Positions 9,099 to 18,559 of a stretch of 64,000 nt of DNA are shown here, piece after piece (positions within the stretch are counted from its first letter, which is position 1; each line of letters opens with the position of its first letter). This stretch comes from an uncultured Aquimarina sp. (GTDB taxonomy: Bacteria > Bacteroidota > Bacteroidia > Flavobacteriales > Flavobacteriaceae), in NCBI GenBank assembly GCA_947502885.1, contig CANNBP010000011.1, positions 62,001 through 126,000 on the forward strand. Direction: 5' to 3'. The position numbers and the translations under genes are program-made. The notes under the pieces are model-generated. The model searched no databases and was not told where the DNA came from. It saw only the letters and a program-made list of their open reading frames with translations.

Positions 9099-9919
9099 TT
9101 TTATTCAATTTGTTGTTTATGAGGGATAAAAATATCAACTGTTTAGCTTCCTAAGAAGAGGGAATTTATAAATGGTAGCTTTCAATCTATATTCGACAGG
9201 GTTCTCTCTGTATTCGTAGAAATACCCATACCAAACGAGAATAAAATAATTTCAACAACAAAAGTAGAAATCAACAAAAAAAATAGAGCCATCTAATAGA
9301 AATTTCTAAATCCAAAATGATAACCTATTGATAATCTACACCAAAGCATAAACCCAAGCAGTTATTTTCATGTATTGCAATACCGGTGAAATATGATGAA
9401 ATATTATTTCTAACAATAGAATTGTAGCTTAGTACTATTAAAAAACCTGGAATAATGGAGTTGTGTAAAAAGCAATACTGGCATTGTGTTAGCAGATCAC
9501 AAATACAGAGGTTCAATTATTTTATAGAATATAATAAATAATTAAATTGTTTAAAGGGGGTTCTATAATTTATCATGTTATAATATCTCAACTCCAATTA
9601 TTCCATAATTAATAATATCATTACAATGTACACAAATAACAACTTTTCTTTTTTGTTGCTTTTTAAGGTGTTCACAGACATATATACTTTTATATTGAAT
9701 GTTGCAATACGTAAAATAGATGTATTCAATAAAAGTGTTTAACTTTAATACTATTAACCAATAGCATTTTTTGATTTAATTTTTGCTAGTTCAATTATGA
9801 ATCAATTAAGATTGTGATTACATCTAAATGTATTATTACCTATTAAGAACACAAAAAATTAAAATTATCTTTTAAAAAATCGCTGCATTTTTCAAAAGAT
9901 CAACATCGATCAATCATTT
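9099..9919. other. 820-bp intergenic region, no gene seen
   Basis: Very AT-rich on both strands. The only reading frames are short and have no family character or codon pattern. It separates the divergent LipL32-like gene and the dehydrogenase operon, so promoters for both must lie here, but no clear TTG-N19-TAnnTTTG element was found. Decayed genes cannot be excluded. Confidence 0.4.
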
Positions 9920-10393
9920 ATGAAAACACCCCCATTAGAACCTATTGAGGTATTTGAAAAATTAAGTATCATACTTACAGGTTTTTCTAAAGCTGATATT
10001 ATCGGCACAGGAATGTTACAAACTTATTTTGATACTATTCATACCGAATTAGAAGAAGGTCTTTTTTTTGAATTACTTTTTGAAGTTCAAAAAATCACGG
10101 TAACCAATCCTGAACAACCATCAACAGACGAATTACAAAATATTAGTGAGTTAGTTAGTCATTCTAAATATGAGACTGCAATTTCCCAAATTATACAATT
10201 ATGGTATTTGGGTGAATGGGTTTTTAGCCCAACAAGTGATCAAAATTATATCATATCATCTCAGTCTTATTTAGAAGGTTTGATTTGGAAATCAATAGCA
10301 GCCCACCCCATGGGTGGTAAACAACCTGGTTTTGGCACTTGGGGGTTTGCTCCTCTAACTTTTTCATCTGACTCAACAAACAAATTGACATAA
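9920..10393 (+). CDS. Small subunit of FAD-dependent sugar-alcohol dehydrogenase type (FAD-SLDH-like)
   Basis: 157 residues. The C-terminal half has the pattern of the small subunit of membrane-bound sorbitol/gluconate dehydrogenases (Pfam FAD-SLDH family): IIQLWYLGEW, then a tyrosine-containing segment and HPMGGKQPGFGTWGFAPL at the end. The N-terminal LSIILTGF is also family-like. Usual members carry a twin-arginine signal that exports the bound large subunit as well; none is present here (MKTPPLEPIEV). The stop lies 13 bases before the GMC oxidoreductase start, so the two are an operon and presumably a complex. Confidence 0.75.
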   Translation: MKTPPLEPIEVFEKLSIILTGFSKADIIGTGMLQTYFDTIHTELEEGLFFELLFEVQKITVTNPEQPSTDELQNISELVSHSKYETAISQIIQLWYLGEWVFSPTSDQNYIISSQSYLEGLIWKSIAAHPMGGKQPGFGTWGFAPLTFSSDSTNKLT

Positions 10394-10406
10394 CCCCATA
10401 AACAAA

Positions 10407-12269
10407 ATGAGTAAACATAACGAATATGATGTTGTAATTGTAGGTGCAGGAATAAGTGGAGCAATTGTCGCAAATCAACTCGCAGAAAAAGGACATAACG
10501 TTTTGATCTTAGAAGCGGGTGAAAAAAAAGATTTTAGCTTTGAAAGTTATCGCAACTATGTACATCATTTTTACAATAGCACCATAAAAATACCTAATTC
10601 CCCATACCCACAAAACGCAAATGCACCTCAACCCTTGGTAACAGATGTAGAAAACATCGAAGATGGTATACAACAGTTTAACGAAAATGGATATTTCAAG
10701 CAATATGGACCAGCTCCTTTTCAAAGTACATACACCAGAGCCAAAGGAGGAACAACACTACATTGGCTAGGCACGTGCCTACGAATGCTACCTAGCGACT
10801 TTAAAGAGTATGATTTGTTTGGCACAGGAAAAAACTGGCCAATTAATTATTATGATCTCATGCCATATTACCGAATGGCAGAACGAGAAATAGGAGTTTC
10901 TGCAGATGTCGAAGAACAACGGTACTTAGGATTAACTTTTAAGGAAGACTATGTATACCCAATGACCAAAATTCCTCAAAGTTATTTAGATAAGAAATTA
11001 ACCGAATGGACCAAAGGTGCGGTTTTCAATTATGAAGGACAGAATTTTAATTATAACATAGTTAGCACACCACAAGGACGCAATAGTAATCCAAATCCTA
11101 AATATGATAATGGCAAAGGTTATCAACCAGTGGGTGCTGTTGGTAATCCCGACTTGGGTCAACGCTGTGAAGGTAATTCGGCATGTGTACCTATATGTCC
11201 TGTACAAGCAAAATACAATGCCCTAAAAACATTACAAAAGGCAGTAAACAAAGGAGTCGTTATAAAAGCTCAATGTGTAGCTTCAAAAATTTTGTATGAT
11301 AAAGAAACCGGTGATATCTCTGGTATAACCTATAAAGAATATGAAAATTCAGAAACATTAAAATCTAGTTCATCATGTGCATATACAGAAAAAACAATAA
11401 CGGCAAAAAGGTATGTATTGGCCGCTCATGCTGTAGAGAATGCAAAATTAATGTTAGCCTCTGATTTTAATAATAAAAACATCGGACAAAATTTAATGGA
11501 TCACCCTGTTCTCTTAACTTGGGGATTAGCACCCGAAAATATTGGCTCATTTCGTGGCCCGGGATCTACATCGGGTATACCAAGTCTAAGAGATGGAAGT
11601 TTCAGAAAAAACAGATCCGCCTTTAGAGTAGAAATCGGTAATTGGGGTTGGAACTGGCCAACAGGATCTCCAGCTACAGAATTAACAGAAGGTTTATCTA
11701 ACCAATTATTCGGAAAAAAATTAAGAAACAAACTTTTAGACAAAGTACAAAAAGAGTTTCGTTTTGGTTTTTTGATAGAACAACAAGCAATTGCCAATAA
11801 TTGTGTAACCATAGATGAACGCTATAAAGATGCTTTGGGTAATTATCGCCCAATTATAAACTATAACATTACAGATCATGAAAAAGAAGGAATGTTGGCA
11901 GCAAAAGCATTTTCTAAACAATTCTTTAAAACCATAAACGGTGAGGATAAAACCATTTATAACTCTAATTCTGGTGGTTTTATAGCCTATAAAGGAGAAG
12001 AATTATGGTGGCAAGGAGCGGGTCATTTAGCAGGAACACATATTATGGGAACCAACAAAGAGAACTCTGTGGTAGATAAATACCAAAGGTGTCACGAACA
12101 TAAAAATTTATTTTTGGTAGGTTGTGGAAATATGCCTTCAATGGGTACTTCGAATCCCACATTAACAATGGCCGCATTATCATTTTGGGCAGCAGAAAAT
12201 ATTGACAATGACCTAAATCAAAGTAAATCATCCCAAAGTGAACCCCTAAAGCACCTGACAGAAAAATAA
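10407..12269 (+). CDS. GMC-family FAD-dependent oxidoreductase
   Basis: 620 residues. The N-terminal Rossmann motif VVIVGAGISGAIVANQLAEK (from residue 9) and LEAGE bind FAD. RAKGGTTLHWLGTCLRM (111-127) is the GMC signature-like block. The C-terminal region has the catalytic histidine context GAGHLAGTHIMG and the final FAD contact GTSNPTLTMAALSFWAAENI. A Cys-rich stretch, GNSACVPICPVQAKYNA near 255, resembles the large subunits of gluconate and sorbitol dehydrogenases. Together with the upstream small subunit it likely oxidises a polyol or sugar acid, but no c-type cytochrome subunit or export signal is encoded nearby. Its stop codon lies inside repeat copy B. Confidence 0.88.
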   Translation: MSKHNEYDVVIVGAGISGAIVANQLAEKGHNVLILEAGEKKDFSFESYRNYVHHFYNSTIKIPNSPYPQNANAPQPLVTDVENIEDGIQQFNENGYFKQYGPAPFQSTYTRAKGGTTLHWLGTCLRMLPSDFKEYDLFGTGKNWPINYYDLMPYYRMAEREIGVSADVEEQRYLGLTFKEDYVYPMTKIPQSYLDKKLTEWTKGAVFNYEGQNFNYNIVSTPQGRNSNPNPKYDNGKGYQPVGAVGNPDLGQRCEGNSACVPICPVQAKYNALKTLQKAVNKGVVIKAQCVASKILYDKETGDISGITYKEYENSETLKSSSSCAYTEKTITAKRYVLAAHAVENAKLMLASDFNNKNIGQNLMDHPVLLTWGLAPENIGSFRGPGSTSGIPSLRDGSFRKNRSAFRVEIGNWGWNWPTGSPATELTEGLSNQLFGKKLRNKLLDKVQKEFRFGFLIEQQAIANNCVTIDERYKDALGNYRPIINYNITDHEKEGMLAAKAFSKQFFKTINGEDKTIYNSNSGGFIAYKGEELWWQGAGHLAGTHIMGTNKENSVVDKYQRCHEHKNLFLVGCGNMPSMGTSNPTLTMAALSFWAAENIDNDLNQSKSSQSEPLKHLTEK

Positions 12270-12322
12270 CTTTTATTTCAAGGATAGCCTTGAGAAACTA
12301 AACTCCACAATGTGGATTAAAA
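12261..12322 (+). repeat. Dispersed structured repeat, copy B
   Basis: Shorter copy: TCAAGG-ATAG-CCTTGA hairpin (12278-12293) followed by CTAAACTCCACAATGTGGAT (palindrome CCACA-A-TGTGG at 12305-12315). It overlaps the end of the GMC gene and stops just before the ATG of the ferritin-like gene at 12331. Confidence 0.7.
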
Positions 12323-12330
12323 CATATCAT

Positions 12331-13440
12331 ATGTTAGCTACATATAAAGAAGAATTATTCAAAAATTTGCAAACAGCCATAGAGTTAGAGCATTCGACCA
12401 TACCTCCATATTTGGCAGCATTTTTCACAATCAATCAAGACACCAATGCATTCGCGTGGGAGGTCATTAGGAGTGTCGTTATGGAAGAGATGTTACACAT
12501 GACTCTTGCTTGTAATATTTTAAATGCCGTAGGAGGTCAACCATTTATCGACAACCCCAAATTTATACCTGAATATCCAGCAGAATTAAATTTTGCAGAT
12601 CGCAAATTTGATGTAGGGATTATAAAATTTTCTAAACCTGCTATCGAAGCATTTCTCGAAATTGAAAAACCTTCAGAGCAAAAACTTAATGTAAAAGGAG
12701 AAGATAGCAAAGGCTTTTTACACCCAATCAACTTAGACGAAAAGACTATTGGAGAATTTTATGAAGCTATAAAAAAACAGCTCATTTATTTGGTTGAAGA
12801 GTATGGAGAAGAATCCGTTTTTGACGGCAACCTAACTTTGCAAATAACGCCAAAAGAATACTATGGGAGTGGTGGTGAAATTATCGTTGTAAACAACTTA
12901 GAAACTGCATTACTGGCTATTGATGTTATCGTAGATCAAGGAGAAGGTGCCTCGGGTTCTATCTATGACAGCGACGAAACTTATTTTGGACAAGATCAAG
13001 AAGTTGCTCACTACTATAGATTTAATGAAATTTATGTAGGTCAAAAGTATCAAGAAGGAGATCGTCCAAATGAAAATCCTACCGGTGAAAAAGTAACTAT
13101 AAACTGGAAAGCAACGGTTAATATGGTTGATAATCCAAAGGCAAGTGATTTTGCGATAGGTTCTGCTGCTCGTACAAAAGCAGATGAGTTTAATCAATTA
13201 TACTCTCATTTTTTACGATTATTACACCTTACTTTTAATGGTCAAAGTTCTTTAATTGTTAAAGCTGTAGGAATGATGTATCAAATGAAACATCTGGCGT
13301 CAGAATTATTAAATTGCCCCGTAGCAGACACAAAAGGTAGCAAAGTTGCTGGACCTCCTTTTGAATATATACCTTTAGACCAAAGAAAACAATTTGACTG
13401 GTTGGTTACAGAACTAGCTTCAGAATTAGAACCACAATAA
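12331..13440 (+). CDS. Ferritin-like protein of the VioB / iminophenyl-pyruvate dimer synthase family
   Basis: 369 residues from the chosen start. A ferritin-like domain fills the N-terminal ~220 residues: LQTAIELEHSTIPPYLAAFF (first helix with Glu and His metal ligands), then VIRSVVMEEMLHMTLACNIL (second ExxH helix), NAVGGQPF, and the later motif VGIIKFSKPAIEAFLEIEKP. This is the pattern of the ferritin-like domain in VioB and RebD, which couple amino-acid-derived imines in bisindole synthesis; many members are of unknown function. ATG 12331 is preferred because the alternative ATG at 12310 lies inside repeat copy B. It probably belongs to the same unit as the GMC oxidoreductase (61 bases downstream). 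Confidence 0.82.
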   Translation: MLATYKEELFKNLQTAIELEHSTIPPYLAAFFTINQDTNAFAWEVIRSVVMEEMLHMTLACNILNAVGGQPFIDNPKFIPEYPAELNFADRKFDVGIIKFSKPAIEAFLEIEKPSEQKLNVKGEDSKGFLHPINLDEKTIGEFYEAIKKQLIYLVEEYGEESVFDGNLTLQITPKEYYGSGGEIIVVNNLETALLAIDVIVDQGEGASGSIYDSDETYFGQDQEVAHYYRFNEIYVGQKYQEGDRPNENPTGEKVTINWKATVNMVDNPKASDFAIGSAARTKADEFNQLYSHFLRLLHLTFNGQSSLIVKAVGMMYQMKHLASELLNCPVADTKGSKVAGPPFEYIPLDQRKQFDWLVTELASELEPQ

Positions 13441-13626
13441 ACACTTTGACAAAGTAAATTTAAAAACCCCTGAATCTCATATTTATAAGGTGATTTTGAT
13501 ATAATTTTTCAAATCATAAAACCCTCAAATTGAGTGATTTTTAGTAATGAAATAAAAAACGTATCGAAATTAGACTTTTAGAAGTAAACTTTTCATTTAA
13601 CAAAAAGTACTGATAATTAATCAACC

Positions 13627-15651
13627 ATGAAAAAACCATTTGATCGTATTATTACAGTTATGTTTGAGAATCAATATAGAAACTATGTGATTCAGGATTC
13701 TTTTTTAAAGAAATTGGCCGCTGCTGGTGCAGACATGACCAATTATTTTGGTGCTTTTCACCCTTCTCAGACCAACTACTTAGCATCTTTGGCAGGAGAA
13801 ATATGTGGGGTTACCAACGACACTCCCCCATCGACTCCATTGCTTCAAGAAACATTAGTAGATTTATTAGATGCCAAAAATGTAAGTTGGAAAGCCTATA
13901 TGGAAGCCTACCCAGGTGAACCATGGAAAAAAATATGGAAAAACAAGACATATCCAGAAAAAGATCAACCCATTACGCAGTACCCACCCAAAAACGCAAA
14001 AGATCTTTCTAGATATTATCGTAAGCACAATGCTTTTGCTTCTTTTCATAGCATTCAAAAAGATCAAAATAGATGGAGTAAAATAGTAAGTGACATCGAT
14101 TTTTGGAAAGATATATCCCAACAATCTTTGCCAGAATACAGCTGGTTTACACCTGATATCTGGAATGATGGACATTATTTATATAACACCCATATCGATA
14201 CTAATCCACGCACCCAATTAGTACCTCAACTATCGGCTTGGCTAGAGCACGTATTTTTAGGAAATATCGATACCACAAAAATCCAAGGGGGCACTGAAAC
14301 AGGACTAACATCCTTAGGCTTAAATTTGGACATAGACTTACTGTTAACCGATCCCAAAAAGGCATGGGCACAATCCAATATCCCCAAAGGAACACTTTTG
14401 GTCATCACATTTGACGAAGCTGATTTTGATGCTACCGGTTATGACACTAATTATGATGGACCTAATCAGATATACACAGTACTTTTGGGAGATATGATCC
14501 CACCAGGTACGACTGTTTCTACACCATACAATCATTATAATTTGATTCGAACCATCGAAGAAAATTATCAATTAGGGTCCTTATACAAAAACGATTATCA
14601 AGCAAATTGGTTTCGTTTTCTTTGGGAAGAATCCTTTAGTTGGAACGCTCCTGTCGATACCGATTTTGCAGTAGGTAATGCATTAGCAATAACTAATCAA
14701 GACGAAGGTCAACGCATAGTGTTTTCTAATACAAACGGACATTTATTTGATAGCACATTATCAAACGCTGGATGGAGCCAACCCAAAGAATTAGGGTTAA
14801 CTACATATGGACCAATAGCAATGGCTACTATAGACAACATAAGTTTGTTAGTGTTTCTAGGTGAAGCCAACGAACTTCTATCAGTAACCTACAATACCTC
14901 AGAAAAGAAATGGTCAAAAGTCATCTCTATTGGACAAAAAACCTCTGGAAGTTTTGCCTTAACCGCTTATTACGATATGGCAAATTCTGAAAACAAATTT
15001 ATGCTATGCTGGGTATCTAATGCAAATTATATTCAATCCATGCAAGGTACTAAAGACGGTTTTTGCAACACAGTTGTTCCTGTGCATCAACTCACCGATG
15101 GTGCAATGACCTTAGGACAAGTTGGAGCATCACTATTTTTGGTCTATAAAGAAAGAAATACACGCAAAATGCGTATGACTTCATATAACGTAGGGCCTTT
15201 TAATGCTTTTGATGCTGTTGATTTTGAGGATCAACCCGCAGTAGAAAATAACACTTCGTTACATCAATGGTCTGTTACAGATTATCCTGTAGGTCACTTT
15301 TCTAAAAAAATGGCCACACTAGCCAATGAATATCAAAATTTAGGGCAAATGGCAATGGCTACCATATCAGGAGAAATGCATTTGGTACATAGAGGAGGGT
15401 ATGCCGATACTCCTCAAGGCTATTCTACTGTATTTGGAATTACTGGTATTTATACTGCTACAAACCAACTCTCTAATGGGTTTGGTACGCTTGATCAAGC
15501 TGGATGGACGAATGAGCAAGAAATGACAGCTCTTAATATCTCCCCAGAAAGCCCTATAGCTATATGTGCAAGAGAAGAACAACTAACTCTAGTATGGGCA
15601 GATTCTAATACCAAAACTATAAAATACCGACTAGGAGGATATACAAAATAA
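13627..15651 (+). CDS. Phosphoesterase-family protein with C-terminal propeller-like domain
   Basis: 674 residues. Residues 1-330 read as the phosphoesterase family (phospholipase C/acid phosphatase type). FDRIITVMFENQYRNY gives the first metal-site Glu-Asn. HPSQTNYLASLAGE is a conserved second block. Further on come LLVITFDEADFDATGYD (metal-binding Asp/Glu) and YNHYNLIRTIEENYQLGSLY. The remaining ~330 residues contain repeated blades such as IVFSNTNGHLFDSTLSNAGW and LLSVTYNTSEKKWSK, resembling a lectin- or sialidase-like propeller. No signal peptide is visible, which is unusual since the family is normally exported. It lies downstream of the ferritin-like gene with a 186-base gap. Confidence 0.82.
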   Translation: MKKPFDRIITVMFENQYRNYVIQDSFLKKLAAAGADMTNYFGAFHPSQTNYLASLAGEICGVTNDTPPSTPLLQETLVDLLDAKNVSWKAYMEAYPGEPWKKIWKNKTYPEKDQPITQYPPKNAKDLSRYYRKHNAFASFHSIQKDQNRWSKIVSDIDFWKDISQQSLPEYSWFTPDIWNDGHYLYNTHIDTNPRTQLVPQLSAWLEHVFLGNIDTTKIQGGTETGLTSLGLNLDIDLLLTDPKKAWAQSNIPKGTLLVITFDEADFDATGYDTNYDGPNQIYTVLLGDMIPPGTTVSTPYNHYNLIRTIEENYQLGSLYKNDYQANWFRFLWEESFSWNAPVDTDFAVGNALAITNQDEGQRIVFSNTNGHLFDSTLSNAGWSQPKELGLTTYGPIAMATIDNISLLVFLGEANELLSVTYNTSEKKWSKVISIGQKTSGSFALTAYYDMANSENKFMLCWVSNANYIQSMQGTKDGFCNTVVPVHQLTDGAMTLGQVGASLFLVYKERNTRKMRMTSYNVGPFNAFDAVDFEDQPAVENNTSLHQWSVTDYPVGHFSKKMATLANEYQNLGQMAMATISGEMHLVHRGGYADTPQGYSTVFGITGIYTATNQLSNGFGTLDQAGWTNEQEMTALNISPESPIAICAREEQLTLVWADSNTKTIKYRLGGYTK

Positions 15652-15730
15652 GATTATTAGTACTTTTATATTTTAGAAGTATACCCAATTGGATATATAA
15701 TGTTATTGTAGTGCATTAAAACGAAACGAA

Positions 15731-16456
15731 ATGAGCTTTCTAAAAGCAGAATGGAGAAAACTCGCCTTAGCGAATTACGTAATTGATAAAAAACTACTTG
15801 ATAAATATCTGCCTATAGGTACTGAATTAGACTTGTGGAATGGAAACTGCTATGTTAGTTTGGTCGGATTTATGTTTGTTAACACTAAATTATTAGGGCT
15901 TAAAATTCCGTTTCACACGAATTTTGAAGAAGTTAATTTACGCTTTTATGTTAAACGATTCGACAATGGTGAATGGAAAAGAGGAGTTGTATTTATTAAA
16001 GAAATCGTACCTAAACGAGCTTTGACTTTTGTGGCAAATACAGTTTATAATGAAAATTACGAAACATTGCCAATGGAACACTCTTGGAGTTCAAGCAACA
16101 ATCGACGGACTATTCAATACAGATGGAAAAAATCAGGTAAATGGAATTCAATAAAAATTGATGCGAGTATTGAAAAATTTAAGATTGAATCGAACAGTGA
16201 GATAGAATTCATCACCGAACATTATTGGGGTTATGCAAAAGTAAACCAAAGTAAATCCAATGAATATGAGGTAACGCACCCAAGATGGGAAGTGTATAAA
16301 GTGAACGATTATGAAATTGATATAGACTTTGGAACTGTATACGGAAAAGAATTTGAATCTCTAAATTCAGCCACCCCAGTTTCAGTAATGCTAGCTGAAG
16401 GCTCAGAAATAACAGTCGAAAATAAAAAAACAATAAAAATAACGACGCAACAATAA
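15731..16456 (+). CDS. DUF2071 (YqjF-like) protein
   Basis: 241 residues. MSFLKAEWRKLALANYVIDKKLLDKYLP, then LVGFMFVNTKLLGLKIPFHTNFEEVNLRFYV and KRGVVFIKEIVPKRALTFVA are the conserved blocks of DUF2071 proteins, which are cytoplasmic, of acetoacetate-decarboxylase-like fold, and of unknown function. A close copy of the boundary module with right half TTGTAGTGCATTAAAAC lies just before the start, and its stop codon falls within the left half of the next module. This places it as the first member of the cassette-like array at 15.7-20.7 kb. Confidence 0.85.
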   Translation: MSFLKAEWRKLALANYVIDKKLLDKYLPIGTELDLWNGNCYVSLVGFMFVNTKLLGLKIPFHTNFEEVNLRFYVKRFDNGEWKRGVVFIKEIVPKRALTFVANTVYNENYETLPMEHSWSSSNNRRTIQYRWKKSGKWNSIKIDASIEKFKIESNSEIEFITEHYWGYAKVNQSKSNEYEVTHPRWEVYKVNDYEIDIDFGTVYGKEFESLNSATPVSVMLAEGSEITVENKKTIKITTQQ

Positions 16457-16518
16457 AGTGTATAATTCATACTCTTCGAAATACAAACCATATACGATAC
16501 GCTGTAGTACATTAAAAC
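16447..16518 (+). repeat. Intergenic boundary module 1 (cassette-like)
   Basis: Left part GCAACAATAA (16447-16456) and TATAATTCATA (16461-16471); right part CTGTAGTACATTAAAAC (16502-16518). The same left and right blocks in the same order and spacing recur at 18736-18804, and the right block alone at 15701-15721. Left CAACA and right TGTAG can pair to form an imperfect long hairpin. Confidence 0.55.
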
Positions 16519-16527
16519 TAACCAAAT

Positions 16528-18072
16528 ATGAACGAAATAATTTGCCCTAATTGCAGTAAAGTGTTTAAAGTTGATGAAGCTGGGTTTGCTGATATACTCA
16601 AACAAGTTCGTGACCATCAATTTGAAGAAGAACTAAATGATAGATTAAATCTTGCAGAAAAGGAAAAAGAAAATGCAATTAAACTTGCAGAGGCAAATAT
16701 CAAGAATTCACTACAAGAGCAATTAGCTAAAAAAGATAAAGAATTAACAGAGTTAAAAGCTCAAAGTGATTCTGAACTTGCAGAAAAATTAGCAAAAAAA
16801 GAATCCGAAATTTTTGAAATAAAATCAAAAATTGAAAAGGCAGAATCTGAGAAACAATTAGCAGTATCCCAAGCTATAAAAGAAGTCGAAAAAGAAAGAA
16901 ATCAACTAATTAATGATTTAAAAAATAAAGATATTGAGAAAGTTAATGCAATTGAGTTAGTTCAAGTTAACATTAAAAGCACATTTCAAAAAGAACTTTC
17001 GGAAAAAGATAGAGAATTAACACAATTAAAAGCTCAGAGTGAGTTTGAGCTTGCAAATAAATTAGCAAAAAAAGAAATTGAGATTTCTGAAATGAAATCA
17101 AAAATTGAAAAAGCAGAGTCCGAAAAACAATTAGCTGTATCGGAAGCAACTAGAAAAATAGAAAAAGAACGTGATGATTTTGCTAATGATTTAAAAATTA
17201 AAGAAACTGAAAAAGAGTTACTTGAAAAATCAATTAAAGAGCAGTTTACAGTCAAGTTAACAACAAAAGACGAAACCATCAAAATGAAGGATGACGAAAT
17301 TGCGCGTTTAAAAGATTTCAAACAAAAATTGTCAACGAAAATGGTTGGCGAAAGCTTAGAACAACATTGCGAATCCGAATTTAACAGAATTAGGATGACA
17401 GCATTTCCCAATGCTTTTTTTGGAAAAGACAATGATGCTAGTTCTGGGACTAAAGGTGATTTTATATTTAGAGAATCTGATGCTTCTGGAAATGAAATCA
17501 TTTCTATCATGTTCGAAATGAAAAACGAGAATGATACAACTGCTACCAAAAAGAAAAATGAAGACTTTTTTTCTAAATTAGATAAAGATAGGACAGCTAA
17601 AAATTGTGAATATGCAGTTCTTGTATCGTTATTAGAATCCGAAAGTGAATTCTATAATACTGGTATTGTTGATGTTTCATATCATTATCCAAAAATGTAT
17701 GTTGTTAGACCTCAATTCTTTTTACCAATAATTTCGTTTTTGAGAAATGCAGCCTTAAACTCTATGCAATATAAAGCAGAGTTAGCTCAGATTAGAAATC
17801 AGAATATTGACATTACTAATTTTGAAGATAAAATTAACGCTTTCAAGACAGGTTTTGCTAAGAATTACGAACTGGCTAATAGAAAATTTAACACCGCAAT
17901 TTCGGAAATAGATAAAACAATAAATCATTTACAGAAAACAAAAGAAGCTTTGTTATCATCGGATAGAAATTTAAGATTGGCTAATGATAAAGCAGAAGGT
18001 TTAACCATAAAGAAATTAACATACGGAAATCCTACTATGAAACAAAAATTTGATAATTTAAATAATGAATAA
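16528..18072 (+). CDS. DUF2130 protein with duplicated coiled coil
   Basis: 514 residues. The N-terminus has a CPNCSKVFKV zinc-ribbon-like start. Residues ~35-270 are a charged coiled coil that includes a near-exact 91-residue tandem duplication. The C-terminal ~230 residues are the DUF2130 domain: GESLEQHCESEFNRIRMTAFP, GTKGDFIFRE, IMFEMKNENDTTATKKKNEDFF, CEYAVLVSLLESESEFYNTG, and MYVVRPQFFLPIISFLRNAAL. The E-x-E-K-like FEMKNE and the preceding GDF resemble a PD-(D/E)XK nuclease core, which has been suggested for this family. Cytoplasmic. It sits in the cassette-like array with modules on both sides, which suggests transfer as a unit. Confidence 0.88.
   Translation: MNEIICPNCSKVFKVDEAGFADILKQVRDHQFEEELNDRLNLAEKEKENAIKLAEANIKNSLQEQLAKKDKELTELKAQSDSELAEKLAKKESEIFEIKSKIEKAESEKQLAVSQAIKEVEKERNQLINDLKNKDIEKVNAIELVQVNIKSTFQKELSEKDRELTQLKAQSEFELANKLAKKEIEISEMKSKIEKAESEKQLAVSEATRKIEKERDDFANDLKIKETEKELLEKSIKEQFTVKLTTKDETIKMKDDEIARLKDFKQKLSTKMVGESLEQHCESEFNRIRMTAFPNAFFGKDNDASSGTKGDFIFRESDASGNEIISIMFEMKNENDTTATKKKNEDFFSKLDKDRTAKNCEYAVLVSLLESESEFYNTGIVDVSYHYPKMYVVRPQFFLPIISFLRNAALNSMQYKAELAQIRNQNIDITNFEDKINAFKTGFAKNYELANRKFNTAISEIDKTINHLQKTKEALLSSDRNLRLANDKAEGLTIKKLTYGNPTMKQKFDNLNNE
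16663..17208 (+). repeat. Tandem 273-bp in-frame duplication
   Basis: Two units of 91 codons each (16663-16935 and 16936-17208). The block SKIEKAESEKQLAVS occurs at 16822 and again exactly 273 bases later at 17095; LAKKE and DRELTQLKAQS/DKELTELKAQS also repeat in register. Synonymous differences show that it is not a recent copy. Confidence 0.85.
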
Positions 18073-18075
18073 AAA

Positions 18076-18090
18076 CGCGCCACAACAATG
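18076..18090 (+). repeat. Boundary half-module after DUF2130 gene
   Basis: CGCGCCACAACAATG lies directly after the DUF2130 stop. It resembles the left half of the modules at 16447 and 18736 but lacks a clear right half before the next gene. Confidence 0.35.
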
Positions 18091-18189
18091 ATTAATGGGG
18101 ATTTGAGTGCTTAACCCTAAGTTTAGTATAAACACCAAACCTTTAGCTTATATAACCTTTATATCTTAACGAATAGAATAACAAAAAAC

Positions 18190-18558
18190 ATGAAACTATT
18201 CCTAACAATACTATTTTTTAAGATGACCGTGTTTGGACAATCAAGTAAAAATGATTTAAAAATGTTAGACACTAATAAAACTGAGAATTGCTTTTCTAGC
18301 ACAAATTTTGACATCATTTATCTATACATTAACAATCATATAAAAAAGAAAAACAATGCTTTTTATAAATATGGTAATTATGAACTTTATATTATTGATG
18401 CAACAAAAATTTCTTTAAAAAAAAATGGATATACATTATCCAGTATCGTTAAAGAAAGAGGAGTTTTTTCTCTAGCGAAAAGAAAAGAAGACCATGATCC
18501 TATATTAAAAAAAACGCATCAGATATTTTGCGAATTGCTCATATCATCAGAAAAGTAA
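18190..18558 (+). CDS. Small secreted hypothetical protein
   Basis: 122 residues. A hydrophobic start, MKLFLTILFFKMTVFGQ, is a plausible signal peptide with cleavage after FGQ. The mature part is about 105 residues, mixed alpha/beta in appearance, with two cysteines (CFSS, FCEL) that could form a disulfide. No family was recognised. It lies in the cassette-like region between the DUF2130 gene and a gene remnant. Confidence 0.6.
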   Translation: MKLFLTILFFKMTVFGQSSKNDLKMLDTNKTENCFSSTNFDIIYLYINNHIKKKNNAFYKYGNYELYIIDATKISLKKNGYTLSSIVKERGVFSLAKRKEDHDPILKKTHQIFCELLISSEK

Positions 18559-18559
18559 T

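Noticed and set aside
9325..9516. 63-codon minus-strand reading frame in the large intergenic region
   Set aside because: Cys/Asn-rich, no family blocks, no promoter or codon pattern; looks like chance in AT-rich DNA.
9712..9722. Half-site ATGTTGCAATA considered as a further Fur-type operator (similar half-site TTGCAACAATTG near 19435)
   Set aside because: Neither has a matching second arm at 5-base spacing.
17034..17549. 171-codon antisense frame inside the DUF2130 gene
   Set aside because: Ser/Phe-rich mirror of a Lys/Glu-rich coiled coil; a shadow frame.
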